A stretch of 64,000 nucleotides of DNA from Saitoella complicata NRRL Y-17804 (lineage: Eukaryota > Ascomycota > Saitoellomycetes > Saitoellales > Saitoellaceae), in assembly GCF_001661265.1 (NCBI RefSeq), contig NW_017566992.1, forward strand, positions 1,286,892-1,350,891, in the 5' to 3' direction. Shown here one piece after another: positions 9,874-21,126 of this stretch; the first letter of the stretch is position 1; the number at the start of each line of letters is the position of its first letter. The notes under the pieces are model-generated. The model did not search any database. It was given only the letters and a program-made list of their open reading frames with translations, and had not been told where the DNA came from. The position numbers and the translations under genes are program-made.

Positions 9874-11366
9874 TCACGAACTCGAAACTTCCTCGGCCGC
9901 GGTGGGCTTCGCCGACTTCCCAGCAACAGTACAAGAAAGCGGCGGCACATCAGCCTTATCCCTACTCGACTGCCACAACCCGGGCGCCTGCTTCGGCTGA
10001 TCCTTCGGCGGCATAATCTTATGCACCTCCGGCGAATTCGTAAACGCTCCATCCATGCCAGCTCCGTTCTCTAACCTGTGAATGGCTTTGATGGCATCGA
10101 TTGCGGCGACGAAGGTACGCTTTGCGTTGAAGTTGGAACGGACAGTGGGCAGGAGGTCGGGTTGATCGGGTTCTTCGTGCTTCTTCTCCTTCACGAAGGG
10201 GTGTTCCATACCTTCGCGAGCTGTGGGTCTCTTGGATGGATCGAGGGTCAAACACTTCTTGATGAAATCCTTGGCTGTACGCTCATATTAGCTCTAGGCC
10301 TGCTGGTCCTTAATCAGCGTACCATCGTCAGAGACTTCAGCCCAGAACTCCTCGGGCTCGAAATTGTAGTCTCCATTAATAATAGCTTGCATCTCCTCTG
10401 CACTGGAATCACGGTCGAACGGTGTATACCCACAGAGCAGGAAGTAGGTAATGACACCGATAGCCCAGATATCAACAGGCTTTCCATGTCCAGATTTCTA
10501 TACACAATGTCAGAGCTTGCTTCCGAGATCCCCTTTCTTTCTGTATACCTTGAAGATCTCAGGTGCCATGTATCCTGGCGTTCCGCAAGTCGTCGTCAAA
10601 ACCTGCAACTTCTCATCCTCAATGATCCTCGAGAGTCCGAAATCGGCGATCAAGAGCTCAGAATCTTCTTCTGGCGTGCGGAAAAGGAGGTTCTCCGGCT
10701 TGAGATCTTTACAAACAGTCAGCACGCTGTATTGCACGAAAGCATGCGAATTGTTAGTACCTCGATGAACGACACCGTTGTCGTGCAGATGACCGACTGC
10801 AGAAAGCGTGGTGCGTACAATATATGCAGCATCTGATTCAAAGTATGATCCCTTCCGGCAAATACGGTCGAACAGCTCTCCTCCCAGACAAAGATCGGTG
10901 ATAAGGTACACTGTATGTGATCTGTCAGTACGTCAGGTGGAAGACGTTCGCGGCTGTCCACATACAGTTATTCATCGTTTCAAAGTAGTCCACCAATGTT
11001 AGAAGGTGGGTATTGCCTTGTGAGATCTTCTTGAGAACTGTAATTTCGTTGCGGACCATGTGCTCACGGCCACGCATGAGGTTCTTGTTGATGACCTTCG
11101 CAGCATAATATTGTCCAGTCTCAATGTGTACGACTTCCTGCATACAACCGAGTCAATTGCATTCAATTGATGGTATAATCACCGGCTCAATGCTCCTAAC
11201 GTACCTTCACCACACTGTAGGTACCCTGCCCCAACGTCCTTCCAGTCTTGTACTTGCATGGAACAGTAGCAACAGCTTGTGGCCGCCTTTGTCCTTGTCC
11301 AGGCTGCATTGTATCCAAGAACCTATTAGCAGCTGCTCTTCGAGCACTATTGTCTGAGATGGGCAT
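9874..11366 (-). CDS. CMK1: Ca2+/calmodulin-dependent protein kinase (CMK type), six exons
   Basis: Exons: 11366-11205, 11137-10966, 10910-10761, 10706-10549, 10497-10323 and 10274-9874. Introns are 67, 55, 54, 51 and 48 nt, and the product has 405 residues. Kinase landmarks are in order: the glycine loop [10 protein letters not shown] (spanning the first junction), AAKVINK, HRDLKPEN (spanning the third junction), [39 protein letters not shown]. After the kinase domain, [20 protein letters not shown] is the overlapping autoinhibitory and calmodulin-binding helix found in CaMKI/cmkA-type enzymes. The Ca2+ signal is therefore expected to relieve autoinhibition. A TATATAT stands 32 bp before the start. 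Five introns in 1.5 kb is unusual beside the intronless kinase next door. Confidence 0.9.
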
Positions 11367-11751
11367 AAGCGTTGAGCGAGTAGGATGTGCGACGGTGATA
11401 TATAGCGGAGCGGGAAATTAAGGTTCGGGTCTCTTGCGGATGGGATTCAGCAGGTAAGCCAGTAAAGCATGCGGTTTTTCGCGAAGATGCCGAGATAATG
11501 CGTTGCGGAGGAGATCAAGCCGTGCCGAGGTCTCTGCTCGTAACCCTTGCGATTGGGTGTTATAGGGGGGGGGTATCTGGTAGCGGACCGCGGTTTGGCT
11601 ATCTCCACGAACGGCAGGCCTGCACGCGAGCCGAAACGTCATGGCTGCAGTTGCGCGTAGGAGCTTCACCTAAAAATAGGCAAGGTTTGCAACGGATGGG
11701 TATTTTAGCGATCATGATTATTTAGCTATCAGAGATAATGAATAGTATCGT
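11367..11751. other. Intergenic region, CMK promoter and BCK1 3' end
   Basis: 385 bp between two minus-strand kinase genes. It holds a TATATA at 11398-11404 just upstream of the CMK start. No coding signal is seen. Confidence 0.45.
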
Positions 11752-14700
11752 CTAGAAAAAGTAATCCAGGAAGTTGTACCCCGACTGCCACTCGCAGAAT
11801 GGGTGCTGCAAGAGGACTTGGGCCGTGGGACGTCTCGCAGGATCGATGGTAAAACACTTGTCCAAGAAATCCCGTGCTTCAGGCGTCATGTAAGCCTCGA
11901 CATCAGGCGGGATAGGCGGTGCTTGACGGGCATTGCCCAGCTTGAACATGGCTCCAATAGCCTCGTCATTCGACCATGGTCTTCTGCCAGCGAGCATCTC
12001 CAGGACAACACACCCCAACGACCAGATATCGATCTTTGCACTGTAACCCTGCTTTTGGTTTTGAATCACCTCCGGAGCCATCCAGAAAATAGTCCCCTGC
12101 ATAACGGACATATTCGCATCGTTTCCATAGACATCTGCACTTCGCTTCGAGATACCAAAATCGGAGATCTTGCAAACACCGTCATGATCAAGAAGCAAGT
12201 TATCCGCCTTCAAGTCACGGTGAAGGATACCACGATTATGAAGGTACGCGAGACCCTCCAGTGTCTGTCTCGTCAACGAACGAATAACAGGCATGGGAAG
12301 TTTTCCGTTCTTCCGCAGACACCTGCCCACAGATCCACCGGGGACGTACTCTAGAAAGATACTAACCGTAGTATCCGTCCGCTCGCAGCCAAGATACTGC
12401 ACAATATTGAAATGATCCAAATCCTTCATCGTCTCGATCTCACTATTCAGCGCACCGACAAGGTTCGACTGTCGTTCATCGCTCCCAACCAAGGATTTGG
12501 GGACTTCGACTTGTTTGACGGCGAGCATCTCTCCCGTATTGGCGTTCATGGCTAAGTATACCTTACCATACGTACCCTGTCCGATGAGCTCACCCTTGAC
12601 CCATGCGAACGTAGGTTTTCTTTGTAACCCGCTCGTCTCTGGCTTAGGTATCTCGCCTTGTTTGATTTGACTGGGCGTCATCTCAATCAGGCGCGTACCC
12701 CACAGCTTCGTGCTCTTACGGCGTAACAATGCCGCCGACGACTTTGGTCCAGCGGCAGCACTAGCAAAGCGTTTCCGTGCTTCACTGGCTTCCTTCGCAA
12801 CCACTCGGATCGACTTCATACGTCCCGATTGACGCAAGCTTGCAGCCGAGCTATGACGAGCAGCGGGCGGTGGAGGGAATGCCGGTGGTGGCACGCCCGA
12901 ACGTGGTCGTCCCCCATTGGGAATAGGCGATGAGGGTGGTGTATCATTATCAACATCATTCTCAACGATCGGTGTATCCAAATCATGATCAGGGAAGAAG
13001 TCCTCGAGGTTGTCGTAGACGACGTCAGGTGGGGGACGAACGGCCCAGACATCCTCACGCAACGCCATAGACTGTCGTCGCACAGGCGAGTTCTGGGGTA
13101 GCGCAGCGCGAGAGGGAAGGGGTTGGATGCTTGCGCTCTTGATATTTCTTGAGCTTCCGGAGCTGATGCCACCCTTGTCATCTCCCTTGAAGTACTCTGG
13201 CGTATCTGGACTCTCTTGAATGGCATATTCCGGTGCCATGAAGCTTGATCCACCGATCCGAACTCTCAAGGACGGACGAGAACTGGAACGAGTCCCAGGC
13301 TTCACCAGAGACGACGCCCGCATCAGTGTGGGGTGTCTGGTGATCTGAGGCAACACTGGCGGATCACGAGCAGGCTTCTCTGCAGGCTTCAAAGCAAAAA
13401 GATTATCGTCGTCATCGCTATCACTGTCTTCCAACGCTGGAGCATCCGCAAAGTCCATGGAGTTGCGGGAGAACGGGTCAAGTTTACCAGGGAAGGTGGA
13501 AATTGAAACCTCCTCCCTTTGTCCACTAGGCCTAACTGCAAACAGTTCATCGTCATCATCGCTCTCATCCTCAATTTGAAGCGTAGGAGCATCCGCGAAG
13601 CTGATGAGCTTCTCCGCGAACGGGTCCTTCTTGCCCGGGAACGTAGATACGGGTGTTTCGTCATCGACGATGGGCATCTGGGGCGGTAACGCCAGACTGC
13701 TCTTTCTCCGGTCGAAGATATGCTCATTGAAAGAAACGGTGGAGCTGGATCGCGAGTTGGAGTGTTCGCTCTCGTCCTGGCCTTCGTCATATGTCGGCAC
13801 CCTAAAAAGCATACCAGACTTCGCCGTAGTGTACTTCGGCGTCTCAACAGGCGAGTCAGGGGATTTCTTCGGTCTCAATCCCGGCAAGCCTGAAGTTTGG
13901 AGCTTCAACGGGTTCCGTCGTCTAGCACCCAAAGAAGTGCCTATTACAGGACTGTCTGGCGTATTCTCCTGCACATCTTGGAGAGCGTCCTGGGCCGCCA
14001 CTGGAACCGCCGGAATCGAAGCCAGAGCCATAGCCGATCCAGCCGCCAAGGCTACCAACCCCGTCAGTCCAGACGTGCTGATAGGCGAAATCGTCTTCCC
14101 TTCCGGCTCCGTCTTGGATATAATGGGTATGGTAAGAGACCGCGGCGGAACGGGCTTCCGCGGAATCGACATGGTACCGTGATCCGCATACGAATCTGAC
14201 TCTGAACTTATCTTCTCCCCCGGTACAGGTTTCCGCAAGCTCAGACTGTTCCGCAAACGCTGTAGACGGTCGTCAGTCATCGCTGGAGCAGCCGGAGCTT
14301 GCCGCTTCGGCACCAACGACTTCTGCGAATCACGCCGACTCAGTGAGTCCTCACGGCTCAGGCCTGCTTCGCTCGCATTACTAAGCCTGTATGGAACAGC
14401 AGACGCAGGCGTCTCATTGACACTCAATCGCGGTGCACCGAACTCACTTTGCGGAGCGTATGGTGAAGAGCGCGGAGCATCAAAATTAACAATCCGCGAT
14501 TGCTCAGGCCTGATAACCCTGAAGTCCCCACCAGGCTCCGAATGACTTCGCCCATCATCACGTCTAGGTGGAGGCCTCTGTTGCAGGGGCTGTTGGCGCA
14601 GCTTTGGAGTGTTCTCAAGAACATCCGGCGTTCCCCTCGCTCCTCGAATGAACTCAAACCCGCCATTCTTTGAACGACGTTGTGCCGGTGCTGGAGGTAC

Positions 14701-17067
14701 ATACACCACCGGATCACTCATCGTCTGTGGCCTCTGCTGAAGCACCGGAGAATGCGTCGAAGACGGGAACTTGAAAGTCGCCGACTTGTCCGGAACGCTG
14801 GGCGGCAATGCACCCATAATTCCCTGATGATAAGAGTCGCGAGGAGCCGAGCCTTCGGTTGACGACGACGGCAGCGCAGACGGCGGACTAATCTCGATTT
14901 CAGGACTATTCTTCACGGCCTCCTGCCATTGTGGGCGGATGGCAGAAAGCTCCTGACTCCTCCGCTCTTCCGCAATGGCATCCTTCACGTCCACTCCTTC
15001 CAATGAGATCCGGAAGTAATCTCCTTCGACAGACCCAGGCCCATGCTTATCCGGATCCGACGACCGCGGTGTGACATTCGCCGAAACAGCCTCCCGGTTA
15101 TAATTCGCCGGATACATGTAATTAGGTGTCAACGCATACCGTCCATCGGGTGGACTCATCGGCAACGAATCCCGCCTCGCATCCATGGTCGTCGCTTCTT
15201 CATACCATGATGGCCTCAACACCGCCGGGGAGGACTTATCCTGTACGAAGAACTTGAGCGTCCCTTTCGCGTCTCCATTCGCACAGAGATACATAAGCTT
15301 GTCATTCGTCAACTCATCCTTCTTCTCATGGTGAAGATCACCGATATCAGTCATGAAAAGCGCCGCATTATCGATATCATCCTCGAACCCGACTCGGGCA
15401 CAGATCCCACGTCGAAGTTCCGCAGCAAAGGAGTACTGCGACAGATTCACGACGAAGAACTGTTCCGCGTCCCTAGTGACCTGTACCAATAGCATCCGTC
15501 CCCGATTCCTCTGCCCAGTCGGCGTCGACCCATTCCCATGCCCTCTCTGTGACAACGGTGTAGACAGCGGATCACTCTTTCTCGTACTCTGCGAAGCCGT
15601 ACTCGCGTTGCTCTCCCGATGCTGCCCCAAACTCGGCCTCTTTCCAACTTGCGCAGTAACTGGCGTACCCGGTGCACTCACATCCGAACTCTGCCGTGAG
15701 TGACTCCGCGGGTATTCCTTCTCCTTATCCTTACGACGGAACATCTTGAACAACCCTTTCTCCTTCGATGACTTGTCCTTATCTCCGCTCTCCTGCTGTA
15801 GAGTTGTTGTATCTACCCAAAACGCCCTCAAACTCTCCAACGATGGCGACTTGACATGTCCACCCACAGGACCCGACGAAAACAACGGCGTAGCACCATA
15901 CGGATACCCAACCGATGACCTCAGACGCTGTTGGTTGTGGTTATGTGCACTCAGCTCGATTTTGGAGTCGGAGAGGTTCTGTAGACGGCGGCGATATGCT
16001 GCGTGGTTTTGTGCCTCAATGGTTTCGGACAGCCCACTATGCGAGACTCTTCGTGTAAGTTTTGGGTCGGGGTCTTGGCCGGGCGGGGCGAGGTTCGAAG
16101 TCAAGAAGTCGTTTACGGATAACAGAGGCGACCCAGCTGCAGCTTTTGTGGTTTCATCCTCCGCTAATAGTTGTTCGAAAGACACGGTAGGCTTCTGCTG
16201 TGTCGGCGATGCCTCCAGTAGTAATCGAACAGCATTACACAATTCCGCTCCAGCTTTCGTACCCTCCGCAGCAAGCCTCGGCGGCACCAATTTCCGCACT
16301 TTCGGGTAGGACACTAGATCGGCGAACCTCTTCCCCTCGATGTTGTGTGCTTGGAACACATCCAGCCAATCCCTTTCGAAGCCTTGCCGTCGTAACCATT
16401 CCAGAACCTGCGCATTTATCCACTCGGTAGGGTTAATGGATGATTCCGACGCGACTCTGCGCTTGATCGTAGTTAGCGGAGGCATATCCATAGATGGCGA
16501 GGAGCCCGCTGAGCGCGAAGGGGCAGGTGGAGGGGGGAATGCGTGTCGTGCCATTGGTGGTGATGACGATAAAGTCGTACCGGCACCCAAAAAGGGTGGA
16601 CTTGTAATCATGGATGAGCCCACGGCGAGGCTGTCTGGGACTTTGCGTGGTGGGACGATCGGTGTGGGTCTCCGCTCTTCAGGTGCGAATCCCGAGGCCT
16701 CCCGACTTAGGATTGGAGATGGCGGAGCCGGACGAGTAGGCATAGGCACCGATTGCGAACCTCGCGCTAATCTCTCGTCGCCAACAATGGCGGGCGAGGA
16801 AACATGTCGAACAGCTGCGATGTCATTCGATGACCGCGTCGTAGGATGTCGCGGCGCATCAGGCGGGACCCCTTCGCCTTGCAATTGTACAATCGTAGTG
16901 TCTGTCTTTGCCCTCCTTCTCCCAATCACGGTTTGACGATGCAACGCATACGGTCCAGGAGATGGGCCTTTTTGTGGTTGCGGTTCCGGTCCAGGTCGAG
17001 GTCTGCCTTCCTCGGCCAGCGGAGCCGGCGGAGGGGAAGTAGAGGGTCGATGCGAGCTTGGAAGCAT
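11752..17067 (-). CDS. BCK1: Bck1-type MAPKKK of the cell wall integrity pathway
   Basis: A single 5.3-kb open frame of 1771 residues without introns. Order of parts: a Pro/Ser-rich N-terminus; a SAM domain at about 215-265 (WINAQVLEWLRRQGF); a ubiquitin-like Ras-binding/RA-type region at about 520-610 (RMLLVQVTRDAEQFFVV, ALFMTDIGDLHHE); a long disordered Ser/Pro-rich middle with two nearly repeated segments around STFPGKKDPF and STFPGKLDPF; and a C-terminal kinase from about 1487 to 1760. The kinase has GQGTYGKVYLAM, the AVKQVEVP lysine, HRDLKADN, SDFGISK and GTIFWMAPEVIQ. The SAM-RBD-kinase order and FWMAPEV signature match Bck1/Mkh1, which receives the Rho1-Pkc1 signal and activates a Mkk1/Pek1-type kinase. 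Confidence 0.9.
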   Translation of the reverse strand: MLPSSHRPSTSPPPAPLAEEGRPRPGPEPQPQKGPSPGPYALHRQTVIGRRRAKTDTTIVQLQGEGVPPDAPRHPTTRSSNDIAAVRHVSSPAIVGDERLARGSQSVPMPTRPAPPSPILSREASGFAPEERRPTPIVPPRKVPDSLAVGSSMITSPPFLGAGTTLSSSPPMARHAFPPPPAPSRSAGSSPSMDMPPLTTIKRRVASESSINPTEWINAQVLEWLRRQGFERDWLDVFQAHNIEGKRFADLVSYPKVRKLVPPRLAAEGTKAGAELCNAVRLLLEASPTQQKPTVSFEQLLAEDETTKAAAGSPLLSVNDFLTSNLAPPGQDPDPKLTRRVSHSGLSETIEAQNHAAYRRRLQNLSDSKIELSAHNHNQQRLRSSVGYPYGATPLFSSGPVGGHVKSPSLESLRAFWVDTTTLQQESGDKDKSSKEKGLFKMFRRKDKEKEYPRSHSRQSSDVSAPGTPVTAQVGKRPSLGQHRESNASTASQSTRKSDPLSTPLSQRGHGNGSTPTGQRNRGRMLLVQVTRDAEQFFVVNLSQYSFAAELRRGICARVGFEDDIDNAALFMTDIGDLHHEKKDELTNDKLMYLCANGDAKGTLKFFVQDKSSPAVLRPSWYEEATTMDARRDSLPMSPPDGRYALTPNYMYPANYNREAVSANVTPRSSDPDKHGPGSVEGDYFRISLEGVDVKDAIAEERRSQELSAIRPQWQEAVKNSPEIEISPPSALPSSSTEGSAPRDSYHQGIMGALPPSVPDKSATFKFPSSTHSPVLQQRPQTMSDPVVYVPPAPAQRRSKNGGFEFIRGARGTPDVLENTPKLRQQPLQQRPPPRRDDGRSHSEPGGDFRVIRPEQSRIVNFDAPRSSPYAPQSEFGAPRLSVNETPASAVPYRLSNASEAGLSREDSLSRRDSQKSLVPKRQAPAAPAMTDDRLQRLRNSLSLRKPVPGEKISSESDSYADHGTMSIPRKPVPPRSLTIPIISKTEPEGKTISPISTSGLTGLVALAAGSAMALASIPAVPVAAQDALQDVQENTPDSPVIGTSLGARRRNPLKLQTSGLPGLRPKKSPDSPVETPKYTTAKSGMLFRVPTYDEGQDESEHSNSRSSSTVSFNEHIFDRRKSSLALPPQMPIVDDETPVSTFPGKKDPFAEKLISFADAPTLQIEDESDDDDELFAVRPSGQREEVSISTFPGKLDPFSRNSMDFADAPALEDSDSDDDDNLFALKPAEKPARDPPVLPQITRHPTLMRASSLVKPGTRSSSRPSLRVRIGGSSFMAPEYAIQESPDTPEYFKGDDKGGISSGSSRNIKSASIQPLPSRAALPQNSPVRRQSMALREDVWAVRPPPDVVYDNLEDFFPDHDLDTPIVENDVDNDTPPSSPIPNGGRPRSGVPPPAFPPPPAARHSSAASLRQSGRMKSIRVVAKEASEARKRFASAAAGPKSSAALLRRKSTKLWGTRLIEMTPSQIKQGEIPKPETSGLQRKPTFAWVKGELIGQGTYGKVYLAMNANTGEMLAVKQVEVPKSLVGSDERQSNLVGALNSEIETMKDLDHFNIVQYLGCERTDTTVSIFLEYVPGGSVGRCLRKNGKLPMPVIRSLTRQTLEGLAYLHNRGILHRDLKADNLLLDHDGVCKISDFGISKRSADVYGNDANMSVMQGTIFWMAPEVIQNQKQGYSAKIDIWSLGCVVLEMLAGRRPWSNDEAIGAMFKLGNARQAPPIPPDVEAYMTPEARDFLDKCFTIDPARRPTAQVLLQHPFCEWQSGYNFLDYFF

Positions 17068-18709
17068 GTCGCTGGTGAAAGAAGGTGGTTTATGCCATCA
17101 ATTGAGTGTCAGGATCCACGAGGAAGAACAAAGACTGGTGTACACAGGGTTTCCTTATCGATGTGTACCAGCTGCTGTACGCACCGGCCCGAGAACGGTC
17201 CGAAGGTCAAAATCACAGATCACCCGGGTATATGCCACAAAAACACGGTTATGAGCCCTTTCTGCTCCTTTGAAGCTCGATTCCTTCCAGTCAGCTGCAG
17301 TGCGACCCTTAAGCTCCGTGTTTTTTGGTGTTTTGGTCTCGGCTCCCCACATAAGCATGTTGCTGCAGCCTGCGTGAACCGCCGATACCGGTACCGCAAG
17401 GCTTAACAATCGCGCACCTTTACTGTTGCTGCGCCACAGAAGCGCAGGCCCTACTAAAGTTGGGGACACCCAGGGATTTCGTGAGAGTGTCTGTAATGGA
17501 TCTTGGACAACGGAGATGGGTAAGCTTAAGGCGTATAGCATATCGACGCTTAGAATCAATAACGGAAACCCATATGAACATCGAACTTTTGCGCTTTCCT
17601 TTCACTGCCAATCGCCAGCATTGCGTCCTGCGCATGCCTATCTCTGGTATCTATGTCACCTCTTTTGCAACGCATACACTCCTCAATTCTTGTATACCGC
17701 AAGCAAGATGTTGTCACCTTTTTTCAGCAACACGGTACTGTAACTCGTTCTTAGCCACCTCCTTAAACATGCTGTGACACATACCTGTCTCTATGCTTAA
17801 CAGCGACCATATCCTTCCCTTGTAACTCGGTCTGGGCAACCAAACTGAACGCAGACACGTCTTCCCGCTCCGCAGCGCCTCTAGCTGTACGCAAGTCAGA
17901 CTCAGAACAGCACCCAAGGCCAAACGATGTTAAAGACGTACATCCGATGAACAACCCTTCCCCGTCGCACAATAAGACACCGCGCACTCCGTTCTGGTTC
18001 ATGCTGTGCCTATGTCAGCATTCATCCGCACAGTGAGCGTATTCCGAAGGCATACGCCTCATCCAAAAAGTTCTGAACGGCAGTTTCGTCCATGATCTCT
18101 AGGTGGTCATTGACGTCTTCCACGGCCGCGCGTGTCTACAGGTGTTGTACGTACGGGGTCCCGCGCGCATGAACCCGCACGAACTCTGCGGCTGACATCT
18201 GAAGCCCCTGAATGGAACGAGCGTGTACGCGCCCTGGTTCACGTAAAAAACACCAAAGGCTCAGTCGTAGTAAGGACAGTGTACGGTTGAGAAGAGCAGT
18301 ATCAGGATATGTCAGGTGAGTCTTGCTGTGACGTTTGCTTGCGTTGGGGACCGTAGGGTGGATAGGGGGTGCGCAGCCTGAGGAAAGTGCGTCGAGGAGG
18401 GGGGGGCTGCCAAGACGCAATGAGGGTCGTGTGAGAGTGCAACGGAAGGGATGTATGCGCCAGAAGCATACATAACTCCCTACAAGCTTTCGTCTGACGT
18501 CGTTGCTTGTTGCTCTCCCCCCTCGGCCCGTCCCCGTTCCCAAACGAAACACGTAATTAAACCTTCTTGCGACGCCCTTGCTAACCACGGGTGCAGCTAC
18601 AGTCCCTCACCCCAGTCTCTTCCCATCGACATCCGGGGGACAAACCGCCGACCCCCTTCAATCACTCGGTGAACCTATCGGCGCTACAATTACCGCTACC
18701 GCAACAAGA
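17068..18709. other. Long divergent intergenic region between BCK1 and the septin gene
   Basis: 1.64 kb between two start codons, the longest gene-free stretch in the window. Several short frames exist on both strands (up to about 150 codons at 18136-18588, minus) but their translations look random and none has splice support. I see no tRNA, repeat or transposon remnant. Pyrimidine tracts at about 18515-18540 and 18655-18665 are likely leader or promoter of the septin gene. Long regulatory leaders for both genes are the simplest explanation. Confidence 0.4.
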
Positions 18710-20235
18710 ATGTCTTCCGAGAGGGGTTCTGATGGGACGGAAGAGTCGGGGGTTATGGTGCAGAGGGAGCACGTTGAGGAGGATGTATGTAGACATCGCC
18801 GTGTTATGAGGGAGTGACCACTAATGGATGTGTGTAGGAGGCTTATATGTCGTTGCAGTCACCTCATGAAGTTCGTGAGCTTCAAACACAGGCTTCCGCT
18901 CCTACCTCGCCGGTCGAGTCTTCAACCCCCATCCCATCCTCCACCGTCGTCGACCTAACGCCAGCTGAAGCACCTAAACCCCCCGTCAAAGAAATTATCC
19001 GCAAAACAATCACCGGCTACGTCGGCTTCGCAAACCTCCCAAATCAATGGCACCGTAAAGCTACCGCCAAAGGTTTCGCGTTCAACTTGATGGTGTGCGG
19101 TGAGAGTGGATTGGGAAAGACCACGTTGGTCAACACGTTGTTCGCCAAGTCGCTAGAGGACCAGGGTGTTTTGCCTTCGAAGGTCGACAAGGGTATCGGG
19201 CCGGAAGTGCCGAAGACGGTTGAGATTACCAATATCACGGCGAATATCGAGGAGAGTGGTGTTAGGTGCCGATTGACTGTTGTCGATACCCCCGGGTTTG
19301 GGGATTACATCAACAACGACCTCGCCTGGCGTCCTATTCTCGATAATGTCGAGAAACGGTTCAATGATTATCTGGATGCGGAGAATGCTCCTACGCGTAC
19401 GCAGCTCCGTAATCTCGAGACCGATAAGCGGATTCATGCGTTGCTTTACTTCATCCAGCCTACTGGACACTCACTCAAGCCTATCGACATCGAAGTCATG
19501 AAGCGTCTTTGTGACCGTGTTAACCTCATCCCTGTGATCGCCAAAGCCGACACGCTCACCGACGACGAAGTCAACACCTTCAAAGCCCGCGTCAGAGCCG
19601 ACATCGAACACCACGGCATCAAAACCTACAAGCCCGAAGAAAACGACTACGACGACGAAGACACCATCATGGAAAACCGCGAATTCATGGCCAAAATGCC
19701 CTTCGCTGTCGTCGGCTCCTTGACCCAAATCGAACTCCCTGGCGGCAGGCGCGTCCGCGGCCGTAAGTATCCTTGGGGTGTGATTGAGGTCGATAACGAA
19801 GACCACTGCGATTTCGTCAAGCTCCGTGAGATGCTCGTCCGTACCCACATGGAAGAACTCAAAGACCGCACCGCACAAACCCTCTACGAATCCTACCGTA
19901 CCGAGAAACTCATGGCAATGGGAATCTCCCAAGACGCTTCCGTATTCAAGGAAATCAGCCCTCAGGCGAAGTTAGAGGAGGAAAGACAGTTGCATGAGGC
20001 GAAGCTGGCGAAGATGGAGAATGAGATGAAGTTGGTGTTTGCGCAGAAGGTCGCGGAGAAGGAGCAGAAGTTGAGGCAGAGTGAGGAGGAGTTGTATGCT
20101 AGGCATCGGGAGATGAAGGAGCAGCTTGAGAAGCAGAAGCAGGAGATTGAGCAGAAGAAGATCAGGATCGAGGCTGGTACGCCTACGATGGAGGTGAAGA
20201 CCGGCAAACGTGGAAAGTTCAGCTTGGGACGTTAG
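18710..20235 (+). CDS. CDC3: Septin, Cdc3/AspB class
   Basis: Exon 1 at 18710-18784 (25 codons) joins exon 2 at 18838-20235 over a 53-nt intron (donor GTATGT, acceptor TGTGTAG), giving 490 residues. GTPase motifs: P-loop GESGLGKTT, switch DTPGFGDYINND, base-specificity AKAD. The septin unique element includes GRKYPWGVIEVDNEDHCDF. A polybasic stretch just before the GTPase precedes GYVGFANLPNQWHRK, typical of Cdc3/AspB. After about residue 400 a coiled coil (LEEERQLHEAKLAKMENEM, QKVAEKEQKLRQSEEEL) extends to the end, as expected for a filament subunit at the division site. Translation from the ATG at 18847 alone would also be in frame, so a shorter form is possible. Confidence 0.92.
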
Positions 20236-21126
20236 TTGGAGAAAGTGAGGATCTTGTTCGCTATATTTCACGTTGGTTTGGTTGGCTGTTGCGCCGCAGG
20301 CCGTTGCACATCCACTCAAATGCTTAAGGCGTAGGTTTTGTGGATTTTTTGTTGATTTGTTTTGCTTGATACCCTAGCTGGCTGTTGACGTTGAGTGAGA
20401 GAGTGAGAACTTATAGCTAGAAGTGAAGTGCTAAAATTTATTTTGATCTTGTTTGGAACTTGACGAGCAGATGCATCATTCCCATACAATGGAGTCATTT
20501 CTGGCAGAAACATGACAGACTTGGAGCGGACGATTCCAGCCGACAATGTGCATTTGCACGTCGAACCCATCCTTTCCATAAAAAGAAATCATTTCTGAGA
20601 AAAGACTGCATCAACCACCGCATGCCATATGTTCAACGCCGCTGCACCAGAAGGACCTACACTCCCTTTTACACGCAATCATCCAGCTCGATCCATTTCG
20701 GTATTAACAGACAAAGCTTGATGTGTATGCTGTGGACATCTCAAGAACCACAGATCTGGCTACATGGTCCTTACAATGTGGAGTGCTGCCTTTCTGTCCT
20801 TGCCAATGGGCACTCCTGAAGAAGCTGAATAATTCCGTGAGAACGAGGCCCAGATTGCTTCAGAAGCGACAAACTTCATAACATCATGGTCTCCTGCCTA
20901 TCAAAGCCAAGCTGTCACTAACTGACAACAATAAAATTGACAGAACTGCGAACAGAGCATGCCTCCCTATATAAACATTCGGCTTGAGGGCACAAAACAA
21001 CCGGGACGCTTACACAACGGTTTACGACAAAGAATTTCTGTAACAGGCGATGGAAGTCATCACACGAATGACTGACAGCAACATCCTTCTCAGCTAAGCA
21101 CTCGTATCATCTCCGATATGTGACCC
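20236..21126. other. Long convergent intergenic region
   Basis: 891 bp between two convergent stop codons, unusually long for two 3' ends here. Frames in it start at non-ATG codons or translate to random-looking peptides. A clear TATATAAA occurs at 20968-20975 on the plus strand with no protein gene after it. I cannot assign an RNA gene. Confidence 0.4.

Noticed and set aside
18136-18588. 150-codon minus-strand frame in the BCK1-CDC3 gap
   Set aside because: The amino-acid sequence looks random, it has no splice support or family resemblance, and it sits among other overlapping frames.
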